Below are positions 22,766-31,241 of a stretch of DNA of 39,369 nt, one piece after another. Below the pieces are notes generated by a model. The model made no database searches, was not told where the DNA came from, and was given only the letters and a program-made list of their open reading frames with translations. Every line of letters starts with the position of its first letter. Position 1 is the stretch's first letter. The stretch comes from JAJZJT01 sp049964655. GTDB taxonomy: Bacteria > Actinomycetota > Acidimicrobiia > Acidimicrobiales > RAAP-2. The position numbers and the translations under genes were made by a program. The stretch lies in assembly GCA_049964655.1 (NCBI GenBank), contig JBMFXC010000014.1, positions 1 through 39,369 of the forward strand, read 5' to 3'.

Positions 22766-24331
22766 TCAGGGCCGTCCGTTGCCTGCTTGGCGGCCAGGGA
22801 GCTCGAGGGTCACCACGGTCCCCGCGCCACCGCCGGTCTCGTCGTCGTCCTGCAGGCGACCGTTGCGCATCTCGATCGTCCCGCCCAGCTGAGACCGCAC
22901 GAGGTCGCGCACGATCGACAGCCCGAGGCTCGAGGTGGCGTCGATATCGAAGCCGACCGGCAGACCAGCACCGTCGTCGGCGACCTCGACGGTGAGCGAC
23001 TCCTCGCCGTGGCACAGCCGCACGGCAATGTGGCCCACCGACGCAACGGTGGCCCGTCCGATGCCCTCGAGCGGAGCTGCAGCCTCGTCGTCGGCAGTGA
23101 GCTCGACGAAGGCGTGCTCGACGGCGTTCTGGAGCAGCTCGGCCAGCACCACGGCCAACGGCGTGGCGATGTCGGCGGGGACGGCGCCGAGCTCGCCGAT
23201 GACGGTGAAGCCGACCTGGCGGGTCGAGACGACCGAGTCCTCGGCCATGCGGATCAGCGAGGCCACGATCTCGTCGAACGGCACCTGGTCGCTCGGGTCG
23301 CGCGAGAGGATCTCGTGCACCACGGCGATCGAGCGGACACGGCGCTCGGCTTCCGACAACGCGACACGGCCCACCCCGGGAGGCAGGCGCCGGGCCTGGA
23401 GGCGAAGCAGCGCGGAGATCGTCTGCAGGTTGTTCTTCACCCGGTGGTGGACTTCGCGGATGGCGGCGTCTTTCGACAGCAGCAAGCGGTCGAGGCGACG
23501 GACGTCGGTGACGTCCCGGAGCAGCACCAGACAGCCGGTGACCGCGCCTTGGGCGAGGATGGGGACGCAGTGGAGCAGGACGATCACGTCCGGACGCCGC
23601 TCGACCTCCTCGACGACCGGCAGCGCCGAGGCCAGTGCCCACTCGATCGCCGACTCCTCGACGCCCAGGTCGTTCAGACGGTGGCCTTCGAGCTGCGAGT
23701 AGACCCCCATACGGTGCAGGGCGTTGGTGGCGTTGGGTGACGCATAGCGCACCCGGGCCTCCTCGTCGACCAGGACGAGGCCGTCGCCGACCCGTGGCGC
23801 CTCCTCGGTGGCCAGTTCCTCGGTCGGGAACGGAAAGGACGACTCGGCCAGCATGACGGCGAACCGGTCGAAGACGTCCCGGTAGGTCCGCTCGAGGTGG
23901 CCGGGTCGTCGGCCGTCTTGGGCAGAGAGCCGGGCCAGTACGGCGACGACCGTCCCGTCGAACCGGACGGGGATGCACTGGACCCGGACGGGCTCCTCCT
24001 CCGGCTCGAGCTGCAGCTCGCCTCGCGACACGTCGCCCGACTGGTAGGTGGCGGTGACGAGAGGCCAGTCGGCGGCACCCACGGTCTGGCCCACCAGGTC
24101 GTGCTGGACGACGGTGGCACTGTTCGACGGTCGCATCTGGCCGAGGATCACGAGCACCGGCCCGCCGGAGGACTGCTCGGGATCGGTCGCCGACATGGGA
24201 GCGAGCAACACCAGGTCGGAGAAGGACAGGTCGGCCAGGATCCCCCACGTCCCCACCAGGCGGCGGAGGTGGGCCAGCTGGGCGTCGTCGAGATCGGTGC
24301 GCTCGAGGGCCAGCTCGGCCGGCGTAGCCAT
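22766..24331 (-). CDS. pdtaS: PdtaS-like sensor histidine kinase (HisKA_2 type)
   Basis: The 521-residue soluble kinase has an N-terminal GAF-like domain (about 10-165), a PAS-like domain (about 175-280), and a HisKA_2 dimerisation domain with EVHHRVKNNLQTISALLRLQ, the phosphorylated histidine being 295 or 296. The C-terminal ATPase domain shows LAELLQNAVEHAF and VEVADDGAGLPVGFD. In mycobacteria PdtaS phosphorylates PdtaR, an antiterminator with an ANTAR domain; no such partner is in this window. The ATG at 24331 lies two bases after the stop of the PHP gene, so the two are co-transcribed. It converges on whiB as in mycobacteria. Confidence 0.93.
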   Translation of the reverse strand: MATPAELALERTDLDDAQLAHLRRLVGTWGILADLSFSDLVLLAPMSATDPEQSSGGPVLVILGQMRPSNSATVVQHDLVGQTVGAADWPLVTATYQSGDVSRGELQLEPEEEPVRVQCIPVRFDGTVVAVLARLSAQDGRRPGHLERTYRDVFDRFAVMLAESSFPFPTEELATEEAPRVGDGLVLVDEEARVRYASPNATNALHRMGVYSQLEGHRLNDLGVEESAIEWALASALPVVEEVERRPDVIVLLHCVPILAQGAVTGCLVLLRDVTDVRRLDRLLLSKDAAIREVHHRVKNNLQTISALLRLQARRLPPGVGRVALSEAERRVRSIAVVHEILSRDPSDQVPFDEIVASLIRMAEDSVVSTRQVGFTVIGELGAVPADIATPLAVVLAELLQNAVEHAFVELTADDEAAAPLEGIGRATVASVGHIAVRLCHGEESLTVEVADDGAGLPVGFDIDATSSLGLSIVRDLVRSQLGGTIEMRNGRLQDDDETGGGAGTVVTLELPGRQAGNGRP

Positions 24332-24333
24332 CG

Positions 24334-25215
24334 TCAGTCCCCTGCCCGGTCGAGGGGCACCCGGCGTGGCCGCCGGCGGCGGTACGCCTGCAGCTCGGTC
24401 ACCCCGGCGGCGGCGAGCGCGGCGGCGAGGTCCCCGATGCGGTCGGCCACGTCGGCCAGCCCGTGTGCGTCGGATGCCGTGGTGAGGGGGACGCCACGGG
24501 CCACCAGTCGCTCGAGCAACGGCAGCGCCGGGTATGCCTCCTTGACTGGCTTGCGCCAACCCGCCGACGACACCTCTGCGGCCACCCCCGCGGCGGCCGC
24601 CGCCTCGGCGATGCGGTCGTAGAGCTCGTCGGGCACGCCCGGACGTCGGCCCGCCACCTTGACGAGGTCGGGATGGGCGAGCACGTCGCACGCTCCGGAC
24701 GCGCACAGCTCCTCGACGGCCCGGACGTACTCGTCCCAGACGGCGTCCACCTGGCGGACCTCCCACTCGGCGAGCACGGCGGGGTCCTCGAGCACGTCGA
24801 AGCACCAGGTCCCGAGCCAGTGCACCGAGCCGAGGAGCACGTCGAAGGGGTAACCGGCCAGCAGGTCGACCACGTCGTCCATGTGGCCCGGGTAGTAGTC
24901 CACCTCGAGGCCGAGGACGACGGGCAGTCCCTCGGCCTTGGCCGCCTCGACCACCTCGACGTAGGCGTCGAGGTCGGCCCGGGCGTGGTGGTCCCAGTAG
25001 GCGACCATGCCCGGACGCAGGGCGTCGTCGGGCAGGTCGTCGAAGAAGCCTCCCAGACGGTCGCGCGCCTGGGTGAAGCGGAAGAGGTGCTCGGTCACGG
25101 CAAGCTCCGTCACCCCGGCCGCCACGGCCCGTTCGCAGTAGGCGGCCACCTGGTCGAGGGCCGCCTCGGCGTCACGCTGGGTGTGCGGCCACAGGTGGAG
25201 GTGGTAGTCGAGCAC
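24334..25215 (-). CDS. PHP-domain phosphatase (histidinol-phosphatase HisK type)
   Basis: The 293-residue metal-dependent phosphoesterase has the PHP metal ligands in order: DYHLHLWPHT, VTEHLFRF, LGLEVDYYPG, LLGSVHWLG, DVLAHPDLVK and TASDAHGLAD. This set is typical of HisK/HisJ-type histidinol-phosphatases, though related proteins act on other phosphates. No other histidine genes are nearby, so the substrate is open. The GTG at 25215 has GGGAG upstream and gives a protein starting right at the first metal motif. It is divergent from the ECF sigma gene across 175 bases with no further gene. Confidence 0.85.
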   Translation of the reverse strand: MLDYHLHLWPHTQRDAEAALDQVAAYCERAVAAGVTELAVTEHLFRFTQARDRLGGFFDDLPDDALRPGMVAYWDHHARADLDAYVEVVEAAKAEGLPVVLGLEVDYYPGHMDDVVDLLAGYPFDVLLGSVHWLGTWCFDVLEDPAVLAEWEVRQVDAVWDEYVRAVEELCASGACDVLAHPDLVKVAGRRPGVPDELYDRIAEAAAAAGVAAEVSSAGWRKPVKEAYPALPLLERLVARGVPLTTASDAHGLADVADRIGDLAAALAAAGVTELQAYRRRRPRRVPLDRAGD

Positions 25216-25377
25216 CTCATCGCTCCCGGCGGCAGGGTGACTGCACGAGCGCGTCCTCGGGTGCCGGGTCGACGGTCGGGCGCACGGGCACATCGTACGG
25301 CAGGGTCCGCCGCCGGCCGCACAGCGGCACCGCCGGCCTCCTCGGCAGCGCCCCTTCAGCAGCGCCGTCCGATCGTC

Positions 25378-25383
25378 GATACT
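25378..25383 (+). promoter_or_regulatory. Possible -10 element of the ECF sigma gene
   Basis: GATACT ends seven bases before the GTG at 25391, with no ribosome binding site between, so the mRNA may be leaderless. It might also be part of an ECF-type promoter; the evidence is weak. Confidence 0.3.
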
Positions 25384-25390
25384 GGGAACA

Positions 25391-26011
25391 GTGGACCCCG
25401 ACGAGACCGCCGACCCGCTCGGGCCCGAGGCCACGAGCGACCTCGAGACGGCCCTCGAGGCCGCCCGCCGGGCCGACCCGTGGGCCATCACCTGCCTGTT
25501 CCGCGCCTTCCAGCCGCAGCTGCTCCGCTACCTCCGCTACCGCGCCCCGGAGGTCGCCGACGATTTGGCCTCGGAGACGTGGCTGGCCACCGCCAAGTCG
25601 CTCATCGGCTTCAAGGGCGGGCCGCGCGAGTTCCGGGCGTGGCTGTTCGCCATCGCCCGACGGCGCCTGATCGACCACTATCGGACGGTCGGTCGACGAC
25701 CCAGCATCGAGTCGCTCGAGCCCGACGTCCACGGGGAAGCCGTCGCCGACGTGGCCGAGGTCGTCATCGACGAGCTCGGAGCCGAGGAGGCCCTCACCCT
25801 GCTGCTCCGAGGCCTCCCACCGGAGCACGCGGAAGTCGTCGTCCTGCGCGTGGTGGGCGGCCTGAGCGCCGAGGAGGTGGCCACCGTCGTCGGGCGGAGC
25901 GCCGGATGGGTGCGCACCACCCAGCACCGCGCCCTCCGCTCCCTCGAGGAGCGCCTGCTCGACAATGGAGCCACAACCCGCGGCAACTTCCCGAAATCTG
26001 TAACGCCATGA
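25391..26011 (+). CDS. ECF (extracytoplasmic function) RNA polymerase sigma factor
   Basis: The 206-residue protein has sigma region 2 (AITCLFRAFQPQLLRYLRYR to FRAWLFAIARRRLIDHYR) and region 4 (LLLRGLPPEHAEVVVLRVVG, then LSAEEVATVVGRSAGWVRTT, QHRALRSLEERL). It lacks region 3, as ECF sigmas do. Its ATGA overlap with the next gene, a single-pass membrane protein, makes that neighbour the probable anti-sigma factor or sensor. The promoters it controls are unknown. Confidence 0.92.
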   Translation: MDPDETADPLGPEATSDLETALEAARRADPWAITCLFRAFQPQLLRYLRYRAPEVADDLASETWLATAKSLIGFKGGPREFRAWLFAIARRRLIDHYRTVGRRPSIESLEPDVHGEAVADVAEVVIDELGAEEALTLLLRGLPPEHAEVVVLRVVGGLSAEEVATVVGRSAGWVRTTQHRALRSLEERLLDNGATTRGNFPKSVTP

Positions 26012-27068
26012 CCCCCTCGGACGATGTCAGAGGTGAGATGCACTGGTCACCACTCGACGAACGGACGGCTGACGCCCTCCTCGACGGGCGGGTGTCGGCG
26101 AGCGACCTCCCTCGCTCGCTCCACCCCCTCCGCGAGGTCATCCGTCAGGCTTCCACACCCGTCGGACGCGCCCCCCTCCCTGGGGAGGAAGAGCTCGTCC
26201 GGGCGTTCGCCGCCGCCGTCGGGACACCACCGGGCATCTCACTCTCACCGACGAGGAGGAAGCCCATGCTTGCCCGGCTCTTGACCCTGAAGGCGGCCGC
26301 CGCAGCGGCGGCGGTGCTCTTCGGCGGCGGTGTCGCCGCCGCGGCGACCGGGACGTTGCCCGGTCCCATGCAGACCGTGGCCGCGCACTCGCTGGCGTCC
26401 GTCGGCTGGTCGGTCCCCGACCCCGGCCACAGCCCGCACGGCCAGGGAGCGGGATCGACCACTGCTCCGCCGTCGTCTACGACGACGGTCCCGTCGACGA
26501 CGACCAAACCCTCGGTCGTCAACTCGTCCAACCTTGCCGGGCTGTGCACCGCCTACGATGCCTCGACGCGAGGCGGCACCGAGACTTCGAAGCCGAACCT
26601 CGGCTCGACGGCCTTCTCCGACCTCTCCGCTGCGGCCACCGCCAAGGGCGAGTCGGTCACGACGCTCTGCGCCGGCGTCTCCGCCGGTTCGAGCAGCACC
26701 TCGTCGACGACCACCCAGCCGACCGAACCCACCCAGGCCACCCTGCCTCCCCAGGCCACCGAGCACTCCCAGGCCACCCTGCCTCCCCAAGCCACCAAGC
26801 ACTCCCAGGCCACCCTGCCTCCCCAAGCCACCAAGCACTCCGGAGACGGCTCGTCCTCGAGCTCCGACGGGGGCGACTCCTCCCCGGGNNNNNNNNNNNN
26901 NNNNNNNNNNNNNNNNNNNNNNNNNNNNNNNNNNNNNNNNNNNNNNNNNNNNNNNNNNNNNNNNNNNNNNNNNNNNNNNNNNNNNNNNAGCACTCCGGAG
27001 ACGGCTCGTCCTCGAGCTCCGACGGGGGCGACTCCTCCCCGGGTACCGCCCCGTCAGCCTCGCACTGA
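26008..27068 (+). CDS. Membrane protein paired with the ECF sigma factor (interrupted by assembly gap)
   Basis: The ATG at 26008 overlaps the sigma stop. Residues 1-85 are cytoplasmic and could bind the sigma factor; a membrane span follows (about 88-114, LLTLKAAAAAAAVLFGGGVA), then a Thr/Ser/Pro-rich outer part starting TGTLPGPMQTVAAHSLASVG, a sequence seen in many actinobacterial ECF partners. Three 12-residue repeats (QATLPPQATKHS) precede a Ser/Asp stretch. The scaffold gap (26889-26988) breaks the frame, but its two flanks are the same 55 bp. Removing one copy and the Ns restores one frame ending GDSSPGTAPSASH at 27068, for 301 residues. No zinc-binding anti-sigma motif is seen. Confidence 0.8.
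26734..26841 (+). repeat. 36-bp coding tandem repeat, three copies
   Basis: Three in-frame 36-bp units encode QATLPPQATEHS once and QATLPPQATKHS twice. Each unit also has an internal repeat (CAGGCCACC and CAAGCCACC). The assembly breaks 47 bases after this array. Confidence 0.92.
26834..27043. other. Assembly gap of 100 N flanked by identical 55-bp contig ends
   Basis: The 55 bases before the Ns (26834-26888, beginning AGCACTCCGGAG) are identical to the 55 bases after them (26989-27043). This is what scaffolding leaves when two contigs end on one shared assembly-graph node. The 100 Ns are a placeholder, not a measured length. Confidence 0.93.
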
Positions 27069-27139
27069 CGGCACTCGTCGCCGGGCGCCGTCGCCAGCCC
27101 GTTCGCTCCGGGCCGGTACCCCGTCCGGCGGTCTTCGCC

Positions 27140-27181
27140 CGCCCCGTTCCCGAGTTTCTGCCCACGCTCGGGAACGGGGCG
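27140..27181. terminator. 15-bp stem hairpin between convergent genes
   Basis: CGCCCCGTTCCCGAG (27140-27154) pairs perfectly with 27167-27181 around a 12-base loop. It lies between the ECF partner gene and the ArsA-type gene, which converge, so it can end transcription from both sides. The stem is the longest clear feature in this 128-bp gap. Confidence 0.65.
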
Positions 27182-27196
27182 TCGGCGCGTCGGGCC

Positions 27197-28411
27197 TCAC
27201 TCGCCCCACACGGCACTGCCGAGCCGGAGGAGCCCGGACAGGTCGAAGATGTCGGTGTCGAAGAACGGCGCCGTCGCCAGCACGTCCGGGGCGGTGGCGA
27301 GGTGCGATCGGGCCTCGGCCTCACGGACCGCCACGACCCGGAAGTTGAGGAAGCTCTCGGCCACCTCGGCGAGGACCCGCTGCACCTGGTCGGCTCGGCC
27401 GAGCTCGGCATCGACAGCCGACAACGCCGGCACGACCGCCTGGGTCACCTCGGCGCTGGCGTCCCGTAGACGCTCGGCGACAGCCGTGGCCTCGGCACTG
27501 CGAAGCGTGTCGGGTAGCACCTTGTTGAGCACGATGGCGCCGAGATGGAGCCTGCGCCGGGTCAGTTCGGCGGCGAAGAACTCCGCCTCGCGCAGCGGCA
27601 CCGTCTCGAGCGTCGACACGACCACGAAGGTGGTCCGCTGGTCCGACAACAGGCGGGTCACCGAGCCAGCCCGGGCGACGAACCCGTCGTACATCGACTG
27701 GAAGAGGATGAAGAACTCTGCGATGTCGGCGAGGAACTGCGTTCCGAGGATCCGGTCGGCGATCGAGTAGAACGGACGCGACGCCACGTTGACCAGGCGG
27801 GACCGGTACGGGACGATCAACCAGCGCAGCAGTCGCGACGAGAAGAAGTCGGCCATGCGCCGTGGGGCGTCGAGGAAGTCGAGGGCGTTGCGGGTCGGCG
27901 GCGTGTCGACGACGATGAGGTCGTAGTCCCCCTCGGCGTGGATCTCGAAGAGCCGCTCCATGGCGATGTAGTCGTGGCTCTGGACGAACCGCCCGGCGAT
28001 GTTGGCATAGAGCGGGTTGGCCAAGATCTGGTCGCGCGTGGCGGCGTCGGGCGCGTGGCGCCGGATCAGGGCGTCCCAGCTCTCCTTGGTGTCGAGCATG
28101 GCTGCCCACAGCTGACCCCGCGGCTTGACCCCGGCAGCCCGGAACGCCTCGGGCGGGACGCGGCGCTCGGCATTGCCGAGCCCCTCGAGACCGAGGGCGT
28201 TGGCCAGTCGGCGGGCCGGGTCCACGGTGAGGACGAGCACCTTGCCGCCATGGCGGACGGCGGCCATCACGGCGAGCGCGGCCGCAGTGGTCGTCTTTCC
28301 GACCCCTCCGGGCCCACACGCGATGGCGATCTCCTTGGCGGCCAGCAGGCCATCGACCGTCGAGTCGTCGGAGGTTCGGCTGCTCTCGCTACGCCGGCTG
28401 GGCGGCGTCAC
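27197..28411 (-). CDS. ArsA/GET3-type ATPase, second of a pair
   Basis: The 404-residue P-loop ATPase has the deviant Walker A motif CGPGGVGKTTTAAALA, the switch VLVLTVDPARRLANALGL and DLIVVDTPPTRNALDFLD. This is the ArsA/GET3 family; bacterial members are often described as anion-transporting ATPases, but no arsenical membrane pump is nearby. Pairs of such genes are conserved in Actinobacteria, including mycobacteria (Rv3679/Rv3680). The GTG at 28411 overlaps the stop of its partner (GTGA). The proteins probably form a hetero-oligomer; substrate or client is unknown. Confidence 0.9.
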   Translation of the reverse strand: MTPPSRRSESSRTSDDSTVDGLLAAKEIAIACGPGGVGKTTTAAALAVMAAVRHGGKVLVLTVDPARRLANALGLEGLGNAERRVPPEAFRAAGVKPRGQLWAAMLDTKESWDALIRRHAPDAATRDQILANPLYANIAGRFVQSHDYIAMERLFEIHAEGDYDLIVVDTPPTRNALDFLDAPRRMADFFSSRLLRWLIVPYRSRLVNVASRPFYSIADRILGTQFLADIAEFFILFQSMYDGFVARAGSVTRLLSDQRTTFVVVSTLETVPLREAEFFAAELTRRRLHLGAIVLNKVLPDTLRSAEATAVAERLRDASAEVTQAVVPALSAVDAELGRADQVQRVLAEVAESFLNFRVVAVREAEARSHLATAPDVLATAPFFDTDIFDLSGLLRLGSAVWGE

Positions 28412-29355
28412 AGCCCGAGCTCCTCGCCCAGCGACGACGCCACCTGCCGGGTCGTGCGCAGCCCGTGGGAGCGCGTGAAGAAGTAAGGCAGGTAGAGCAT
28501 CTCGACCGAGTCGTCGAGGGCATCCCGCAGACGGTCGAGGTGGGTGGCCCTTGTCCGGCGCAACGTGACGGCGAGCCGCGCTGCGTCGAGCACCGGGGTC
28601 GGGTCACCGGGCAGCGCCGCTGCCAGGGCGGCCGCTGGTCCCGGCAACGACAACGCCTCGAAGACCGCTTCCTCGCTGCGCCCGAACAGCTCGGGGAGCA
28701 CGCGGTTGACGACGACGGTGTCGAGCCGGACCGTCGTCTCGTCGCGAACCCGTTCGGCCAGCTCGATCGTCTCGCTCACCGGCATCTCCTCGGGCGTGCA
28801 CACCGCCACGAGCCCGGTTCTCGTCGGGTCGGAGAGGATGTCGAGCATCCAGTCCGTCTGGGACCGGATGAGGCCGACTTTGACCAGGTCGTTGATCCCC
28901 TGCGGGGCGGCGAGCTGCCCGATGATGTGGCCCGTGGCCGGAGCGTCGACCACGACCATGTCGTAGTGCCGCTCGCGCACCTCGTAGCAGAACTTGCCCA
29001 CCGTCAGGATCTCGCGCACCCCGGGAGCAGCGGTGGCCACGAAGTCGAACGCCTTGGCAAGCGGCCCGATGCGCCCGACGACAGGGATGCGGAGCTGGAG
29101 CTTCAGGTACTCGCGCAAGGAGGCCTCGGTGTCCATGCTCATCGCCCACAGCCCGGGCAGCACTTCGGCGGGATCGAAACCCGCCGGTGACGTCTCGGTG
29201 TAGCCGGCGACGTCGCCCTTGGCGTCGACCTCGCACAGGAGGACGCGGCGGTGCCGCTGGGCAGCCAGTACGGCCAGCGCGGTCGCCACGGTCGTCTTGC
29301 CGACACCGCCCTTGCCCGTCACGAAGACCAGCTCGAGGTCGAGCAGACCGGTCAC
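28408..29355 (-). CDS. ArsA/GET3-type ATPase, first of a pair
   Basis: The 315-residue ATPase begins at GTG 29355 and reaches the Walker A motif almost at once (LVFVTGKGGVGKTTVATALA), followed by VLLCEVDAKGD and MVVVDAPATGHIIGQLAAPQ. It is shorter than its downstream partner. The DAPATGH motif replaces the DTPPT form of the partner, so the two are not recent duplicates. Its neighbour upstream on the same strand, 112 bases away, is DUF3107. Confidence 0.9.
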   Translation of the reverse strand: MTGLLDLELVFVTGKGGVGKTTVATALAVLAAQRHRRVLLCEVDAKGDVAGYTETSPAGFDPAEVLPGLWAMSMDTEASLREYLKLQLRIPVVGRIGPLAKAFDFVATAAPGVREILTVGKFCYEVRERHYDMVVVDAPATGHIIGQLAAPQGINDLVKVGLIRSQTDWMLDILSDPTRTGLVAVCTPEEMPVSETIELAERVRDETTVRLDTVVVNRVLPELFGRSEEAVFEALSLPGPAAALAAALPGDPTPVLDAARLAVTLRRTRATHLDRLRDALDDSVEMLYLPYFFTRSHGLRTTRQVASSLGEELGL

Positions 29356-29467
29356 GAGCGCCTCGGGGGGTCAGGCGGCCGGCAGCGGCACGCCCCGGCG
29401 CGCAGGACGCCGCCTTCGGCCCTGCCGAGGACAGCGATCGGCGCCACGGCAGGCAGGCCGATGCCGG

Positions 29468-29704
29468 TCAGGAGATCCCGAACCCCACCCGACGCTCGGC
29501 GGAGGGGGCGTCGACCTCGACGTAGGCCACCTTCTCCGCCGGCACGCCGACCCGTCGGCCCTTGCGGTCGGTCAGCCACAGCACGCCGGACGCAGTGGAC
29601 AGCACGGACTCGATGTCAGCGACCACCTTGTCCCGGTCAGCGCCGTCGGGGAGCTCGACGTCGAGCTCCTTGACCGACTGGACGATCCCGATTCGCACGT
29701 CCAC
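29468..29704 (-). CDS. DUF3107 family small protein
   Basis: A 78-residue protein starting VDVRIGIVQSVKELDVELPD and containing SGVLWLTDRKGRRVGVPAEK and VAYVEVDAPSAERRVGFG. This is the whole DUF3107 domain, whose known members are about 75 residues, are common in Actinobacteria and have no established function. The GTG at 29704 has AGGAG eight bases upstream and matches the family N-terminus; longer frames upstream look non-coding. It may be co-transcribed with the ArsA-type pair. Confidence 0.87.
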   Translation of the reverse strand: MDVRIGIVQSVKELDVELPDGADRDKVVADIESVLSTASGVLWLTDRKGRRVGVPAEKVAYVEVDAPSAERRVGFGIS

Positions 29705-29829
29705 CTGGCACGCTCCTCTTCGACAGTCGCCGGGCAGGACGCCGGCCCTCCCGACGATACAAGGTCCCACGGCCACCCCGGCACCCGGGATGGCCAGTCG
29801 CTGTCGCAGCCGGCAGGCACACTGGAGGC

Positions 29830-31095
29830 ATGGCAACGTCGACGCCACCAGCCCCACCGGCCCGACCGACTGCCCGGAGCCCCCTCGTGCCCACGGGTCG
29901 CGACGATCACCCCGGTCCGAACGAGGTTGCGCCGCCCGACGAGTCCGAGCGGAACCGGCGATGGGCCTCGACCATGGCGGGGCACGGCGAGCGCGGCCTG
30001 CGCTTCGCCCACGTCGACAGCACGGCGGCCATCGGCACCAGCGGCACCGTCGGCACCATCGGCGATGGTCGGTCCCGGTTCGACCGCCTGGGTCGCGAAG
30101 CAGCCGAGGAGGCGCTGTTGGCCCCTGGGGCCACTCGCGCCGCGGGAGCCGGGCGACGTGCCGTTGCCGAGGAGCCGGACCCCTGGCGCACCTGCTTCGA
30201 GCGCGATCGCGACCGGATCCTCCACGCCACCGCCTTCCGGCGCCTTGCCGGAAAGACCCAGGTCTTCGTCCACCCAGACGATCACCAGCGCACGCGGCTC
30301 ACCCACGCCCTCGAAGTGAGCCAGGTCGCCACCGGCATCGCCCGGGCATGCCGCCTCAACGTGGCGCTCACCGAGGCCATCGCCCTCGGCCACGACTGCG
30401 GCCACGGCCCCGGCGGGCACGCCAGCGAGGACGCGCTGAGCCCCTATGTGGAGGGCGGCTTCGACCACGCTCCCTGGGGAGCCGACGTGTCCCTGGCCGG
30501 GCTCAACCTGTGCCGCGAGACCCTCGACGGCATTCGCAACCACTCGTGGTCGCGGCCGGCACCGCAGACCCCCGAAGGGGAAGTCGTGAGCTGGGCCGAT
30601 CGGATCGCCTACGTCTGCCACGACTTCGAGGACGCCGTCGGCAGCGGTGTCGTCACCCCGGCCGTGCTCCCCGAGGTGGTACGGGACCGGTGCGGCGAAC
30701 GACGCGGCCAGCAGCTCGGTGCCTTCATCGACGCCATGGTCACGACCATCCTGACCACGGGCCGGATCGGGATGGACGAGGAGGCCGCCGAAGCCCTTGC
30801 CGCCTTCCGGGCCTGCAACTACGAGCGCATCTACCTCCGCCCCCGCTCCGTGGCCCAGGGTCGTGCCGTCGTCGACGTCCTGCAGGCCCTCGTCGAGCAC
30901 TACGCCGAGCGGCCTCAGCGCGTCCCCGATGTGGCCGAGTTGGCGGGTTCCGGCGACGTCCCCGATGCCGGGTCGCCCGAAGCCTGTCGTGCCGCCGTCG
31001 CCTACGTCGCCGGGATGACGGACCGCTATGCCTTCGGACAGGCGGTCGCCGTGCTGGGCTGGGACCCCACCCGCCTTCCCCTCGGCGCCCGATGA
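29830..31095 (+). CDS. dGTPase-like dNTP triphosphohydrolase (HD domain)
   Basis: This 421-residue enzyme splits dNTPs to nucleosides and triphosphate. It has the HD-domain metal ligands: RLTHALEVSQVA (H159), GHDCGHGPGGH (H188, D189) and the later SWADRIAYVCHDFEDAVG. RILHATAFRRLAGKTQVF is the typical nucleotide-site lead-in. The first 110 residues are low complexity, including a GTSGTVGTIGDG run, and longer than usual for the family. The ATG at 29830 follows GGAGG. Other HD triphosphohydrolases can act on other nucleotides, so dGTP preference is not certain. Confidence 0.92.
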   Translation: MATSTPPAPPARPTARSPLVPTGRDDHPGPNEVAPPDESERNRRWASTMAGHGERGLRFAHVDSTAAIGTSGTVGTIGDGRSRFDRLGREAAEEALLAPGATRAAGAGRRAVAEEPDPWRTCFERDRDRILHATAFRRLAGKTQVFVHPDDHQRTRLTHALEVSQVATGIARACRLNVALTEAIALGHDCGHGPGGHASEDALSPYVEGGFDHAPWGADVSLAGLNLCRETLDGIRNHSWSRPAPQTPEGEVVSWADRIAYVCHDFEDAVGSGVVTPAVLPEVVRDRCGERRGQQLGAFIDAMVTTILTTGRIGMDEEAAEALAAFRACNYERIYLRPRSVAQGRAVVDVLQALVEHYAERPQRVPDVAELAGSGDVPDAGSPEACRAAVAYVAGMTDRYAFGQAVAVLGWDPTRLPLGAR

Positions 31096-31155
31096 CCACA
31101 GCTCCCCCGGTGGCGGGCTCCTCCGTCGGGTCACTTCCCCGCTGACGAGCTGCTC

Positions 31156-31241
31156 CTCACCGGAGCGTGAGCTTGCTCACCTTTACCGAAGGGTGAGCTC
31201 CCTTACCAGAGCGCGAGCTTGCTCACCGGACAGTGAGCTCC
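31156..31241. repeat. Palindromic repeats between dGTPase-like gene and mrp
   Basis: A unit of about 20 bp built around GTGAGCTTGCTCAC (perfect 6-bp arms around TT) recurs about four times with changes, for example GAGCGTGAGCTTGC, GGGTGAGCTCCC, GAGCGCGAGCTTGC and CAGTGAGCTCC. The last copy lies inside the mrp 3' end and codes for its final residues ELTVR. Several hairpins can form, so this may also end both convergent transcripts. Confidence 0.7.

Noticed and set aside
24334..25215. Naming the PHP gene hisK/hisN
   Set aside because: The motifs fit histidinol-phosphatase, but there are no histidine genes around and PHP proteins vary in substrate.
26734..27043. Considered as a surface adhesin or long repeat protein
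   Set aside because: After merging the duplicated 55 bp the protein is only about 300 residues with one membrane span and overlaps a sigma gene. A sigma partner fits better.
28408..29355. Considered as arsenite efflux ATPase ArsA
   Set aside because: No arsB, acr3, arsC or arsR is nearby, and paired genes of this type are widespread in Actinobacteria without arsenic genes.
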